Source: Pedobacter insulae (GTDB lineage: Bacteria; Bacteroidota; Bacteroidia; Sphingobacteriales; Sphingobacteriaceae). From it: a DNA stretch of 64,000 bases. Of this stretch, positions 1-7,896 are shown in pieces. The notes under the pieces are model-generated. The model saw only the letters and a list, made by a program, of their open reading frames with translations. It searched no databases and was not told the origin of the DNA. The stretch spans positions 248,001 to 312,000 of the forward strand of contig NZ_FOPP01000004.1 in the NCBI RefSeq assembly GCF_900113525.1, given 5' to 3'. The number at the start of each line of letters is the position of its first letter. Position 1 is the stretch's first letter. The position numbers were made by a program, and so were the translations under genes.

Positions 1-543
1 CAGACGGGCATTAATGCCAAACCTGGCTCTTAATGGAGCGGTTAACAATCCCGATCGTGTTGTTGCACCAACAAGGGTAAACGGATTGAGGTTAATTTGA
101 ACCGACCGCGCATTTGGTCCGCTTTCCAACATAATGTCAATTTTAAAGTCCTCCATCGCCGAGTATAGGTATTCTTCTACCAGCGGACTTAAGCGGTGTA
201 TCTCATCAATAAATAGAATATCGCCTTCTTCTAAGTTGGTAAGTAGGCCAGCTAAATCACCTGGTTTATCCAACACGGGTCCGGAAGTCACTTTAATCCC
301 TGCACTCATTTCGTTCGCAATAATATGCGAAAGTGTTGTTTTTCCTAAACCCGGAGGGCCGTGAAGTAGCACATGATCTAAAGCTTCCCCTCGCAACTTG
401 GCCGCACCTACAAATATTTTAAGGTTTTCCATGATCTTCTCCTGACCCGTAAAATCTTCAAAAGCCTGCGGACGCAGCACTTTTTCAATGTCACGCTCAA
501 AAGGACTTAAATTTTCATTGGAAGGGTCGAGGTTTTCGTTCAT
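1..543 (-). CDS. ruvB: Holliday junction branch migration ATPase RuvB (3' part cut by window edge)
   Basis: RuvB is the hexameric AAA+ motor that drives branch migration of Holliday junctions with RuvA. About 181 N-terminal codons lie in the window, starting at the ATG at 543, and the frame runs off the left edge. The translation shows the RuvB N-terminus ([13 protein letters not shown]), Walker [10 protein letters not shown], the Walker B-like FIDEIHRLS and the VGATTRSG sensor segment, all in family order. The C-terminal winged helix must lie outside the window. It starts 25 bases after the stop of the upstream dehydrogenase gene, so the two are probably co-transcribed. Identification is secure; only completeness is unknown. 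Confidence 0.96.
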   Translation of the reverse strand, partial: MNENLDPSNENLSPFERDIEKVLRPQAFEDFTGQEKIMENLKIFVGAAKLRGEALDHVLLHGPPGLGKTTLSHIIANEMSAGIKVTSGPVLDKPGDLAGLLTNLEEGDILFIDEIHRLSPLVEEYLYSAMEDFKIDIMLESGPNARSVQINLNPFTLVGATTRSGLLTAPLRARFGINARL

Positions 544-568
544 TTTTGAGTACTTAGTGACTATATAT

Positions 569-1462
569 TTAATTATTCCCTAAAAATTTCCTCGCTACGG
601 GCGAGTCTTTCATGCCATTACTGTAATTATAAAATCCTTCGCCGCTTTTAACGCCGTTTTTGCCAGCCATTACCATGTTAACCAATAACGGGCATGGAGC
701 ATACTTTGGATTGCCAAAACCATCCTGTAAAACCTTTAAAATTGCCAAACAAACATCCAGACCAATAAAATCAGCCAATTGTAAGGGGCCCATCGGATGT
801 GCCATGCCAAGTTTCATTACTTGGTCTATTTCGTTCACGCCTGCAACACCTTCGTATAAACTGTAAATGGCTTCATTTATCATCGGCATCAAAATTCTAT
901 TAGCTATAAAACCAGGATAATCATTCACCTCAACAGGAATTTTAGCTAGTTTCTTGCTTAGATCCATCACCGTTTCAGTGGTTTGGTCGCTCGTAGCGTA
1001 GCCCCTTATCACTTCTACTAATTTCATTACCGGAACGGGATTCATAAAGTGCATTCCTATTACCTGATGACTGCGATTGGTTACCGAAGCAATTTGCGTG
1101 ATGGAAATAGAGGAGGTATTAGTCGCTAAGATTGCTGCTGGTTTTGCAAATTGGTCTAGATCTTTGAAAATCTTTAGTTTTAAAGCTAAATTTTCGGTCG
1201 CCGCTTCCACAATAAGGTCAGCATCTACAACGCCATCGCTTAAGTGGGTGAAGGTTGTGATGTTTTCAAGCGTGCTTTCCTTCTCAGCTTCATTGATTAC
1301 ACCTTTCGAAACCTGGCGATCTAAATTTTTAGTGATGGTTAAAAGTGCTTTTTCTAAGGATTCTGCATTGATATCTATTAGATTTACCACATATCCATGT
1401 TGAGCAAAAGCATGAGCTATTCCATTTCCCATTGTTCCTGAACCGACAACCGCTATTTTCAT
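569..1462 (-). CDS. hbd: 3-hydroxybutyryl-CoA / 3-hydroxyacyl-CoA dehydrogenase
   Basis: This is a stand-alone NAD(P)-dependent 3-hydroxyacyl-CoA dehydrogenase of 297 residues, oxidising 3-hydroxyacyl-CoA (or reducing acetoacetyl-CoA) in short-chain fatty acid metabolism. The N-terminal Rossmann motif is GSGTMG at residues 8-13. The catalytic-histidine segment [10 protein letters not shown] lies near residue 140, and [11 protein letters not shown] begins the C-terminal dimerisation domain. There is no fused enoyl-CoA hydratase, and the length fits the single-domain Hbd/PaaH family. It lies between pdxH (91-base gap) and ruvB (25-base gap) on the same strand. Substrate chain length cannot be told from sequence. 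Confidence 0.9.
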   Translation of the reverse strand: MKIAVVGSGTMGNGIAHAFAQHGYVVNLIDINAESLEKALLTITKNLDRQVSKGVINEAEKESTLENITTFTHLSDGVVDADLIVEAATENLALKLKIFKDLDQFAKPAAILATNTSSISITQIASVTNRSHQVIGMHFMNPVPVMKLVEVIRGYATSDQTTETVMDLSKKLAKIPVEVNDYPGFIANRILMPMINEAIYSLYEGVAGVNEIDQVMKLGMAHPMGPLQLADFIGLDVCLAILKVLQDGFGNPKYAPCPLLVNMVMAGKNGVKSGEGFYNYSNGMKDSPVARKFLGNN

Positions 1463-1553
1463 AAAGTCTATTTTATATTGAGTAATGCAAATTTAGGAGA
1501 AAATCGCGAGTAATCTGAAATCGTTTTTAAACATCATTATCAAGTTAGAATAC

Positions 1554-2204
1554 TTAAGGTGCCAATCTATTGATTTGCCATTTTCCATTAACCAAATCAT
1601 ATTTAATCCGGTCATGCAAACGACTTGATCTGCCTTGCCAAAATTCAATTGATACTGGCTTAACAATATAGCCACCCCAATGTGCGGGCTTTGGAATTAT
1701 CTTATCTTGATAAATTGATGTTAGTTCTTCAACTTTCATTTCTAGGTCGGTTCTGTCGCTAATAACCTGGCTTTGAGGCGAAGCAATCGCACCGATTTGG
1801 CTACCTTGTGGGCGACTATGGAAATAGGCTTCGGAAGTCTCTTTGTCTAGTTTGTCTACCTTTCCTTCAATACGAACCTGGCGTTCTAGTTCAGCCCAAA
1901 AGAAAACTAAACAAGCTTGAGGGTTTTTTTTAAGTTCTTTCCCTTTGGTGCTAAGGTAATTTGTAAAAAAGCTAAATCCTTGATCGTCAAAACCTTTTAA
2001 TAATACAATCCTCGCATTGGGTCTTCCTGTTTTATCGGCGGTAGCTAAAGTCATCACATTGGGTTCGTATAGCTTTGCAGCTAGCGCATCACTAAACCAT
2101 TTTTCGAACTGCTTGATCGGGTTTTTATCGACTTCTTTTTCAGTTAATTCGGCGGCACGATAATCTTGCCTTAAATTTTGTAACATTTCTTTTGTAAGCT
2201 CCAT
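1554..2204 (-). CDS. pdxH: Pyridoxamine/pyridoxine 5'-phosphate oxidase
   Basis: PdxH is the FMN-dependent oxidase making pyridoxal 5'-phosphate from the pyridoxine or pyridoxamine phosphates, the last step of vitamin B6 synthesis and salvage. The 216-residue protein carries FMN-contact segments such as RIVLLKGFD and FFTNYLSTKGKEL, the SRPQGSQIGA segment, and the C-terminal WQGRSSRLHDR followed by INRLAP that typify the family. I chose the ATG at 2204; a TTG two codons upstream is less likely. A TAnnTTTG-like -7 element (TATTTTTG) sits only four bases upstream, so the message may have almost no leader, or translation may begin at the next ATG (residue 6). Confidence 0.95.
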   Translation of the reverse strand: MELTKEMLQNLRQDYRAAELTEKEVDKNPIKQFEKWFSDALAAKLYEPNVMTLATADKTGRPNARIVLLKGFDDQGFSFFTNYLSTKGKELKKNPQACLVFFWAELERQVRIEGKVDKLDKETSEAYFHSRPQGSQIGAIASPQSQVISDRTDLEMKVEELTSIYQDKIIPKPAHWGGYIVKPVSIEFWQGRSSRLHDRIKYDLVNGKWQINRLAP

Positions 2205-2207
2205 GTA

Positions 2208-2215
2208 CAAAAATA
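2208..2215 (-). promoter_or_regulatory. Candidate Bacteroidota -7 element for pdxH
   Basis: The leftward strand reads TATTTTTG, a match to the TAnnTTTG -7 consensus of Bacteroidota housekeeping promoters. A transcript from here would begin essentially at the pdxH ATG. No convincing -33 TTG was found at the usual distance, so this is tentative. Confidence 0.3.
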
Positions 2216-2242
2216 GGATTTAACTTTGATACTTCGTAAGTA

Positions 2243-2290
2243 AACCGACTTCGCAAGTCGGCATGCGGGAATCAACTTACGAAGTCGGTT
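2243..2290. repeat. Inverted repeat, REP-like (first copy)
   Basis: Arms AACCGACTTCG (2243-2253) and CGAAGTCGGTT (2280-2290) are perfect inverses. The left arm continues into a nested near-palindrome CCGACTTCGCAAGTCGG, and outer ACTTCGTAAGT and ACTTACGAAGT elements overlap it. The same core word recurs in the perfect hairpin 110 bases further right. It lies in the divergent pdxH-yqgE intergenic region. Confidence 0.7.
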
Positions 2291-2394
2291 AGAATTATGT
2301 AAAAGGAAGCATAATTTAGAAAATGGTTAAATTATTTTCCTTTATGAGGCTTTTTCTGCGGCTTCCTGCAGCTTTGTATGAAGCTCTCAAATTT

Positions 2395-2440
2395 ATCGAC
2401 TTCGCAAGTCGGCGTTTTAGAGCCGACTTGCGAAGTCGAT
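2395..2440. repeat. Perfect 19-bp inverted repeat, REP-like hairpin (second copy)
   Basis: The left arm ATCGACTTCGCAAGTCGGC (2395-2413) is exactly complementary to 2422-2440 around an 8-base loop, GTTTTAGA. There is no T-tract on either side, so it is not a typical intrinsic terminator. It shares the CGACTTCGCAAGTCGG core with the repeat at 2243-2290. It ends 35 bases before the yqgE start and could lie in that gene's leader. A dispersed REP-type element is the most natural reading. Confidence 0.8.
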
Positions 2441-2475
2441 TTGGTAAAATGAGATAGGTTGCTTAAATTTCATAA

Positions 2476-3039
2476 ATGTTAAGCATTACACCCCCCTCGA
2501 CCGGCCGATTGTTAATTTCTGAACCCTTTTTAAATGACCCGAACTTTAAAAGGTCTGTTGTGCTATTGGCAGAACATGACGAAGAAGGGACACTCGGTTT
2601 TATTTTAAATCAGCCCAGCGCCCTTTTGTTAAAAGATTTAGTGCCCGAATTACCCGAAGCTAATTTCTCTGTCTTTATAGGTGGTCCGGTTGAAATGGAT
2701 ACCATTCATTTTATACACCGTTGTTATGGTAAATTAAACAGTGGTGAGGAGATCGGAAATGGAGTTTACTGGGGAGGGAATTTCGAAACCCTTAAAATTC
2801 TGGTAAATAACAATGACCTCGAAGAAAGTGAAGTGAAGTTTTTTTTGGGATATTCTGGCTGGGGCAGATCACAACTAGAGCAAGAAATAAAGGAAAATAC
2901 CTGGATCGTTTCGGCTCAATTTCACCCCGACGTGGTTTTTTCGCAAGATGAGGAAGAGGTTTGGCGGGAAGTTATTCTAAATCTTGGGCCAAAATATGCG
3001 CACATCAGTAATTTTCCTACCGATCCAAGGTTAAACTGA
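2476..3039 (+). CDS. YqgE/AlgH family protein
   Basis: This 187-residue protein belongs to the UPF0301 (YqgE/AlgH) family, widespread cytoplasmic proteins with no settled biochemical function. The hallmarks are GRLLISEPFLNDPNF near the start, then SVVLLAEHDEEGTLGFILNQP, the FIGGPVEMDTIHFIH segment and the FLGYSGWGRSQLEQE segment. Length fits the family. The start is the first ATG after the hairpin region, and no competing upstream start was seen. It is a single gene, divergent from pdxH and followed by a gene-free stretch. The AlgH name comes from alginate regulation in Pseudomonas and need not apply here. Confidence 0.93.
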   Translation: MLSITPPSTGRLLISEPFLNDPNFKRSVVLLAEHDEEGTLGFILNQPSALLLKDLVPELPEANFSVFIGGPVEMDTIHFIHRCYGKLNSGEEIGNGVYWGGNFETLKILVNNNDLEESEVKFFLGYSGWGRSQLEQEIKENTWIVSAQFHPDVVFSQDEEEVWREVILNLGPKYAHISNFPTDPRLN

Positions 3040-3472
3040 TAAAAAAATTAATTATAAGGAAAATTTAATTCAACTTAAAAAGTCTAAAATAGGTTAAGCT
3101 GTATAACGCAAAATAAAGCGATTTGAGATATTATTATTTTTCGGTTTGACTTATAGGCTTGAATAGTAAATCATGTCTTATATCGATTTAAAATAGCGCT
3201 GAAATGGATGTGGAATTTATGTAGGTATTGAACGGTCGTGTTCGGCCGTGCTTCGGAATCGCTAAATATCCAGTATATTGGCGCTGCATTGTTTTTAAGC
3301 ATATTTTATAGTCTTTCTATACCATTTGCATAGTTTTTCTATACTTCCAACTATACAATCACTATGGAAAAGCTATAGCGGAACTATAGCCGAACTATAG
3401 GATAGGTATAGAAACAATATAGCAATCTCTACGTAATCCCGAAGCGCATAAGTAGCTGGTATTAACTTTTGG
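3040..3472. other. 433-bp gene-free stretch with repeated TATAG/CTATA words
   Basis: No credible gene lies between yqgE and the end of purE. From about 3307 to 3421 the words TATAG and CTATA recur many times at irregular spacing, including a nearly tandem run at 3372-3414 (GCTATAGCGG, AACTATAGCC, AACTATAGGA). The unit is too short and irregular for CRISPR. Function unknown. Confidence 0.5.
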
Positions 3473-3973
3473 TTAAATCAAATCATTCGCACTTTCTTCT
3501 ACTTTTTTTCTCAACTCGTCTTTATAGGCCTGTATTTTTATAGCTAAAGACTCATCAGCTGTAGCTAAAATTTGAACAGCCAATAACCCAGCGTTTTTAG
3601 CGGCATTTAATGCAACCGTTGCGACAGGGATCCCGTTTGGCATTTGTAGGATAGAAAGAATGGAATCCCAACCATCGATAGAATTAGAGGATTTTACCGG
3701 AACCCCGATCACAGGAAGGGTAGTAATGGAAGCAACCATTCCAGGTAAATGTGCCGCCCCACCGGCGCCTGCGATAATCACTTTTAAGCCTCTATGGGCT
3801 GCCTCTTTAGCATAAGTAAACATACGCTCTGGTGTGCGGTGCGCCGAAACAACAGTCATTTCAAATTCTACACCAAATTCTTTACAGATGTCAGCAGCGT
3901 CTTGCATAATGGGTAAATCAGATTTGCTGCCCATTATAATTCCTACTAAAGGATTTTTTTGATTATTGCTCAT
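3473..3973 (-). CDS. purE: N5-carboxyaminoimidazole ribonucleotide mutase
   Basis: Class I PurE converts N5-CAIR to CAIR in de novo purine synthesis. The 166-residue protein shows the three family signatures: [13 protein letters not shown] near the N-terminus, [11 protein letters not shown] in the middle, and [11 protein letters not shown] at the nucleotide-binding loop. Presence of PurK just upstream on the same strand supports the mutase activity rather than the one-step carboxylase of class II enzymes. A 192-base gap containing a large REP-like hairpin separates it from purK, so the pair may be co-transcribed with that hairpin inside the message. No terminator is evident after purE. Confidence 0.97.
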   Translation of the reverse strand: MSNNQKNPLVGIIMGSKSDLPIMQDAADICKEFGVEFEMTVVSAHRTPERMFTYAKEAAHRGLKVIIAGAGGAAHLPGMVASITTLPVIGVPVKSSNSIDGWDSILSILQMPNGIPVATVALNAAKNAGLLAVQILATADESLAIKIQAYKDELRKKVEESANDLI

Positions 3974-4076
3974 TTTGTTTTTGTCTATTTATATTTAACC
4001 GCAAAGGTTATATCATATTAATCATTATTCCTAATTCGTCTTATCTTAACTTTGATAAGTAATAAACTATGTGGGT

Positions 4077-4155
4077 GTCATTGCGAGGTGCGAAGCAATC
4101 CTACAACTACAGCTTAAGCATAGCGCTTTAAGATTGCTTCGTACCTCGCAATGAC
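4077..4155. repeat. REP-like long hairpin between purK and purE
   Basis: A 24-base arm at 4077-4100 (beginning GTCATTGCGAGGTGCGAAG) is the inverse of 4132-4155 with a single G-T mismatch; the spacer is 31 bases. The word TCATTGCGAGG...CGAAGCAATC is one I recognise as a common interspersed repeat in many bacterial genomes. No T-tract follows. Within a purK-purE message it would fold into a strong stem that could protect or attenuate RNA. Confidence 0.8.
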
Positions 4156-4165
4156 GATTGTATTA

Positions 4166-5305
4166 TTAACTCACTACCTTTAACGTGTGTTGCACATACC
4201 GTGCTTTTTCTATTGCCTTTTCGCGGTTCTGATCTACAATGGTTACATGGCCCATTTTACGGAAAGGCTTAGTGTATTTTTTTCCATATAAGTGGATATA
4301 AACACCATCAATGCCCATTACTTTCTCTAAATTCTCATACCGTGCTAAACCATCATGGCCTTTTTCACCTAAAAGGTTAATCATAATCGCATTATTAATA
4401 GACCGAGTGTCTCCCAAAGGTAAATTAAAAATAGCTCTTAAATGTTGTTCAAACTGAGATACATAATTGCCTTCAATCGTTTGGTGACCACTATTGTGAG
4501 GGCGGGGTGCCAGTTCGTTGACTAAAATATCTCCATCTCTGGTTACAAACATCTCCACGGCAAGTATCCCGGTAATATTTAATGCGGAGGCAATATTCAG
4601 GGCTATTTTGTCTGCCTTATCTTGAAGATCCTCTGGATAGGTGGATGGAGAAATTAAAAATTCCACTAAGTTGGCTTCTGCATTAAACTCCATTTCAACC
4701 ATCGGGAAAGTCTTCATATCCCCATTGGCATTTCGAGCTACAATTACCGCAATCTCTTTATCAAAATCTATGAGTTCCTCAATTAATGAAGGACTTTCGA
4801 AAGCATGATCTACATCGGCAAGGTTATTTATTTTCATAACGCCTTTACCATCATAACCGTCTTTTCGCTGTTTTAAAATATAAGGGAAAGAGAAATTGCC
4901 ATTACTTAAGTCGTTTTTAGAACTTACTAACTGAAAAGGAGCCGTAGGAATATCGTTTTCCTTAAAGAATTGCTTCTGAACTCCCTTATCTTGGATTAAT
5001 CGAATAACCCTAGATTGAGGAAATACCAATTTGCCCTCTTTCTCTAAAGCTTCTAATGCCTCAATGTTGACCTTTTCAATTTCGATTGTAATGATATCGG
5101 CCTTTTTCCCGAAATTATATACGGTATCAAAGTCTGTAATCGACCCACACTCAAATTTATTCGCAATGTGTTTGCAGGGAGCATCCGGGTCGGGATCTAA
5201 AACTAGGGTTGTTAAATTATAATTGATAGCCTCTTGAATTAGCATTCTTCCTAATTGTCCACCACCTAATATGCCTAATTTCAGCTCACTTATCTGTTTT
5301 GCCAT
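4166..5305 (-). CDS. purK: 5-(carboxyamino)imidazole ribonucleotide synthase
   Basis: PurK is the ATP-grasp enzyme that carboxylates AIR with bicarbonate to N5-CAIR, feeding PurE. The protein starts KLGILGGGQLGRML, the PurK N-terminal dinucleotide-like fold, and continues with the ATP-grasp segments FPYILKQRKDGYDGKGV, IEELIDFDKEIAVIVARN and VNELAPRPHNSGHQTIE. I place the start at the ATG at 5305 (379 residues). An in-frame extension of 19 residues upstream would run into the divergent flavoprotein gene and has no family support. The intergenic space to that gene is only 55 bases, so both promoters must be packed there. Confidence 0.96.
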   Translation of the reverse strand: MAKQISELKLGILGGGQLGRMLIQEAINYNLTTLVLDPDPDAPCKHIANKFECGSITDFDTVYNFGKKADIITIEIEKVNIEALEALEKEGKLVFPQSRVIRLIQDKGVQKQFFKENDIPTAPFQLVSSKNDLSNGNFSFPYILKQRKDGYDGKGVMKINNLADVDHAFESPSLIEELIDFDKEIAVIVARNANGDMKTFPMVEMEFNAEANLVEFLISPSTYPEDLQDKADKIALNIASALNITGILAVEMFVTRDGDILVNELAPRPHNSGHQTIEGNYVSQFEQHLRAIFNLPLGDTRSINNAIMINLLGEKGHDGLARYENLEKVMGIDGVYIHLYGKKYTKPFRKMGHVTIVDQNREKAIEKARYVQHTLKVVS

Positions 5306-5360
5306 TATTGAATATAATTTTATGCTTATTTTGCACAAAAATAACAATATAAACCAATTC

Positions 5361-6551
5361 ATGGAGGCAGATGCGATAATTATTGGAGCGGGGGCTTGCG
5401 GACTGATGTGCGCAGTACAGGCAGGCTACCTGGGAAAAAAGGTTATTTTATTGGAAAGAAATCATAAACCGGGTGCAAAGATCTTGATTTCAGGGGGAGG
5501 GAGATGCAACTATACCAATCAATGGGCTACGCCCGAACAATTTATCTCTGCCAATCCACACTTTGTAAAATCGGCATTTACGCAATGGACGGTGGATGAT
5601 ACCATTAATTTTTTTGAAACCTACGGCATTATTGGCAAAGAAAAAACTTTAGGACAGTTATTTCCGGAGTCGAAGAATGCTACCGCAGTTGTAGAGATAT
5701 TTACTTCGTTATGCGCCGAAATGGGCCAGGAGATTAGGTGCAATGCTGATGCGAAAGAGATCGCCATCATAGAAGATGGGTTTAAAGTTACCTACCATGT
5801 GGGCGATAAAGCGAAGACTATTGCTGCTCCGAAGCTAATTGTAACCAGCGGAGGCTTACCGATCCCTAAAATGGGTGCAACAGATTTTGCCCTAAAATTT
5901 GCGCGTCAGCATCACTTAAATATCATTGAAACTGCACCCGCCTTAGTGCCATTAACTATTACGGGGAAAGACGAAGCTTGGTATAGCGAACTTTCTGGAA
6001 ATACAATTTTTTGTGAGGTAAGCACGGATGAAATTTCTTTTGAAGAAAACATTCTATTTACCCATTGGGGATTAAGCGGACCGGCTATCCTTCAAATTTC
6101 TTCTTATTGGAGAAGGGGAAGCATCATTAACATCGATTTATTACCGAATCAGCAGATATTAGCGCATATAGAAACAGAACGAAGCTCGAATGGTAAAACC
6201 CTCTTGTCGACCTTATTAAACCGCTTTTACGCGAAAAAATTTACAGAAGCGCTTGGTAAATTTCTCCCATTAACTAAAACGGTTGCCGATTTAAGCAAGA
6301 TAGATCTTGAGTTAATAAATAACACCATACACTTCTTTAAAGTTAAGCCAGCGGGAGACAAAGGGTATGACAAGGCAGAAGTAATGCGTGGAGGTATAGA
6401 TACCAACGAGATTTCTTCGAAAACGATGGAATGTAAAAAAATACCAGGGCTTTATTTCGGTGGCGAATGCGTAGATGTAACCGGCTGGCTAGGGGGCTAT
6501 AACTTTCAATGGGCCTGGGCAAGTGGTTTTGTCATCGCTCAGGGAATTTAA
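5361..6551 (+). CDS. HI0933-family FAD-dependent oxidoreductase (BaiN/RdsA-like)
   Basis: This is a 396-residue flavoprotein of the HI0933 family, annotated variously as aminoacetone oxidase family or NAD(P)/FAD-dependent oxidoreductase. It opens with the FAD dinucleotide motif IIGAGACGLMCA and the acidic strand end VILLERN. It also has GGGRCNYTNQ, the THWGLSGPAILQIS segment and the C-terminal GLYFGGECVDVTGWLGGYN with which the family closes over FAD. The start is the ATG at 5361, immediately before the Rossmann strand; a longer frame starting 90 bases upstream overlaps purK and is not convincing. The physiological substrate in this organism is unknown. Confidence 0.92.
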   Translation: MEADAIIIGAGACGLMCAVQAGYLGKKVILLERNHKPGAKILISGGGRCNYTNQWATPEQFISANPHFVKSAFTQWTVDDTINFFETYGIIGKEKTLGQLFPESKNATAVVEIFTSLCAEMGQEIRCNADAKEIAIIEDGFKVTYHVGDKAKTIAAPKLIVTSGGLPIPKMGATDFALKFARQHHLNIIETAPALVPLTITGKDEAWYSELSGNTIFCEVSTDEISFEENILFTHWGLSGPAILQISSYWRRGSIINIDLLPNQQILAHIETERSSNGKTLLSTLLNRFYAKKFTEALGKFLPLTKTVADLSKIDLELINNTIHFFKVKPAGDKGYDKAEVMRGGIDTNEISSKTMECKKIPGLYFGGECVDVTGWLGGYNFQWAWASGFVIAQGI

Positions 6552-6617
6552 TTAATTATCGATGTCACACTCGTTAAAATTTTCTCGTTTTTGTATTAAA
6601 CCTAAAATTTTAAAACG

Positions 6618-7847
6618 ATGAAGAAGACCTATGCTCTATTTGTGCTGATTGCTTTTGTAATTTGTTTAACGTCCTGCAAAAAGGACCGTCCAAAAGATAA
6701 ATTTAGCGTACTTAACCTCACTGCTAAAGAACTTCAAAAGGCAGAAGCTGATAATAAATTTACCTTTAATATGCTTAAACAGGTTGCCGCCGCTGAAACC
6801 GCAGGCAAAAACCTGATGGTATCTCCGCTAAGTGTAAGCATCGCCTTGGGCATGACCAGCAACGGAAGTAATGGACAAACACTAACAGACATTAGAAATG
6901 CCATGCAGTTTAAGGACTTTACAGAAGCTGAAGTCAATAGCTATTACCAAAAAATTATCAAGTCGCTACCTGAATTGGACTCTAGAGCAAAGCTGCATAT
7001 CGCAAATTCTATTTGGTATCGCAATGATTTTGCAGTATTGCCTAGTTTTTTAGAAACCAATCAATCAAATTACAATGCAAAGGTATCGGCACTGGATTTT
7101 GCAAGCCCGACCGCCAAGAACACAATTAACAGCTGGGTAAATGATCAGACCCAAGGAAAAATCCCGACAATCATCAATGAGATTTCTAGTAATATGGTGA
7201 TGTATCTTATCAATGCCGTTTACTTTAAAAGTGCCTGGAAAAATCCATTCGACAAAAGTAAGACCGCCAAAGCAAACTTTAAGTTAGCTGACGGAAATAT
7301 GGTTCAAGCCGATTTTATGTATAGCGACCGGATGGATTTGCGGGGTACGGCAGATCAAAATGCCGCCATTTTTGAACTGCCTTATGGCAACGATATTTAT
7401 AGCATGGTTCTCGTATTGCCCAAAGCAGGTATGCATTTAGATGAGGTTATAGAAAATTTGGATGCAAACAAATGGAAAACATGGATGAGTGGCCTCACAA
7501 ACATGAGTCCCTCTGTAAAAATTCCCAAGTTTAAATTTAGCTATGAAAAAACCCTAAACGAAACATTGGCAGGTTTAGGGATGAGTAATGCATTTAGTAA
7601 TAATGCAGATTTTACTAGAATAAATGCAAATGGTGGACTAAAAATCAGTGAAGTAAAACATAAAACATTCCTTGATGTAAATGAAGAAGGAACAGAAGCT
7701 GCTGCTGTAACTTCAGTTGGAATAACTTTTACCTCCGTGCAGCAAGCGGTTTTAATCGATAGACCGTTTATGTTTGCTATTAGAGAAAGACATACAGGGC
7801 TGATCTTATTTACTGGCTTGGTTAACAATCCTACACTAACAAACTAG
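6618..7847 (+). CDS. Lipoprotein serpin (serine protease inhibitor family)
   Basis: This 409-residue serpin has a lipoprotein signal: a hydrophobic leader ends in LTSC with Cys20 as the lipidation site. The full serpin fold is recognisable: NLMVSPLSVSIALGMTSNGS, LHIANSIWY, INSWVNDQTQGKI, LINAVYFKSAWKNPF, and IPKFKFSYEKTL. The reactive-centre hinge at residues 355-364, NEEGTEAAAV, matches the inhibitory consensus. Alignment by eye to alpha-1-antitrypsin, anchored on RP at P10'/P11', places P1-P1' at Thr372-Ser373 with Phe371 at P2. It is therefore likely a surface or periplasmic suicide inhibitor, not a non-inhibitory serpin. A strong terminator follows. Target protease unknown. Confidence 0.95.
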   Translation: MKKTYALFVLIAFVICLTSCKKDRPKDKFSVLNLTAKELQKAEADNKFTFNMLKQVAAAETAGKNLMVSPLSVSIALGMTSNGSNGQTLTDIRNAMQFKDFTEAEVNSYYQKIIKSLPELDSRAKLHIANSIWYRNDFAVLPSFLETNQSNYNAKVSALDFASPTAKNTINSWVNDQTQGKIPTIINEISSNMVMYLINAVYFKSAWKNPFDKSKTAKANFKLADGNMVQADFMYSDRMDLRGTADQNAAIFELPYGNDIYSMVLVLPKAGMHLDEVIENLDANKWKTWMSGLTNMSPSVKIPKFKFSYEKTLNETLAGLGMSNAFSNNADFTRINANGGLKISEVKHKTFLDVNEEGTEAAAVTSVGITFTSVQQAVLIDRPFMFAIRERHTGLILFTGLVNNPTLTN

Positions 7848-7849
7848 CT

Positions 7850-7896
7850 AATAAGTCTTAAAATACCTACTTTTGTATTTTAAGACTTATTTTTTG
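7850..7896 (+). terminator. Intrinsic terminator after the serpin gene
   Basis: A perfect 17-bp stem, AATAAGTCTTAAAATAC (7850-7866) with its inverse at 7875-7891, closes an 8-base loop and is followed by a T-tract to 7896. It begins three bases after the serpin stop. The most plausible start codon of the next gene lies inside the T-tract (see findings). Confidence 0.9.

Noticed and set aside
2230..2440. Insertion sequence or MITE ends
   Set aside because: Inverted repeats are present but there is no transposase frame and no target-site duplication that I can see; REP-like is the simpler reading.
3300..3425. Short repeated CTATAG words taken as a CRISPR array
   Set aside because: The repeats are 5-10 bases, irregularly spaced and lack spacers of constant length; no cas genes are near.
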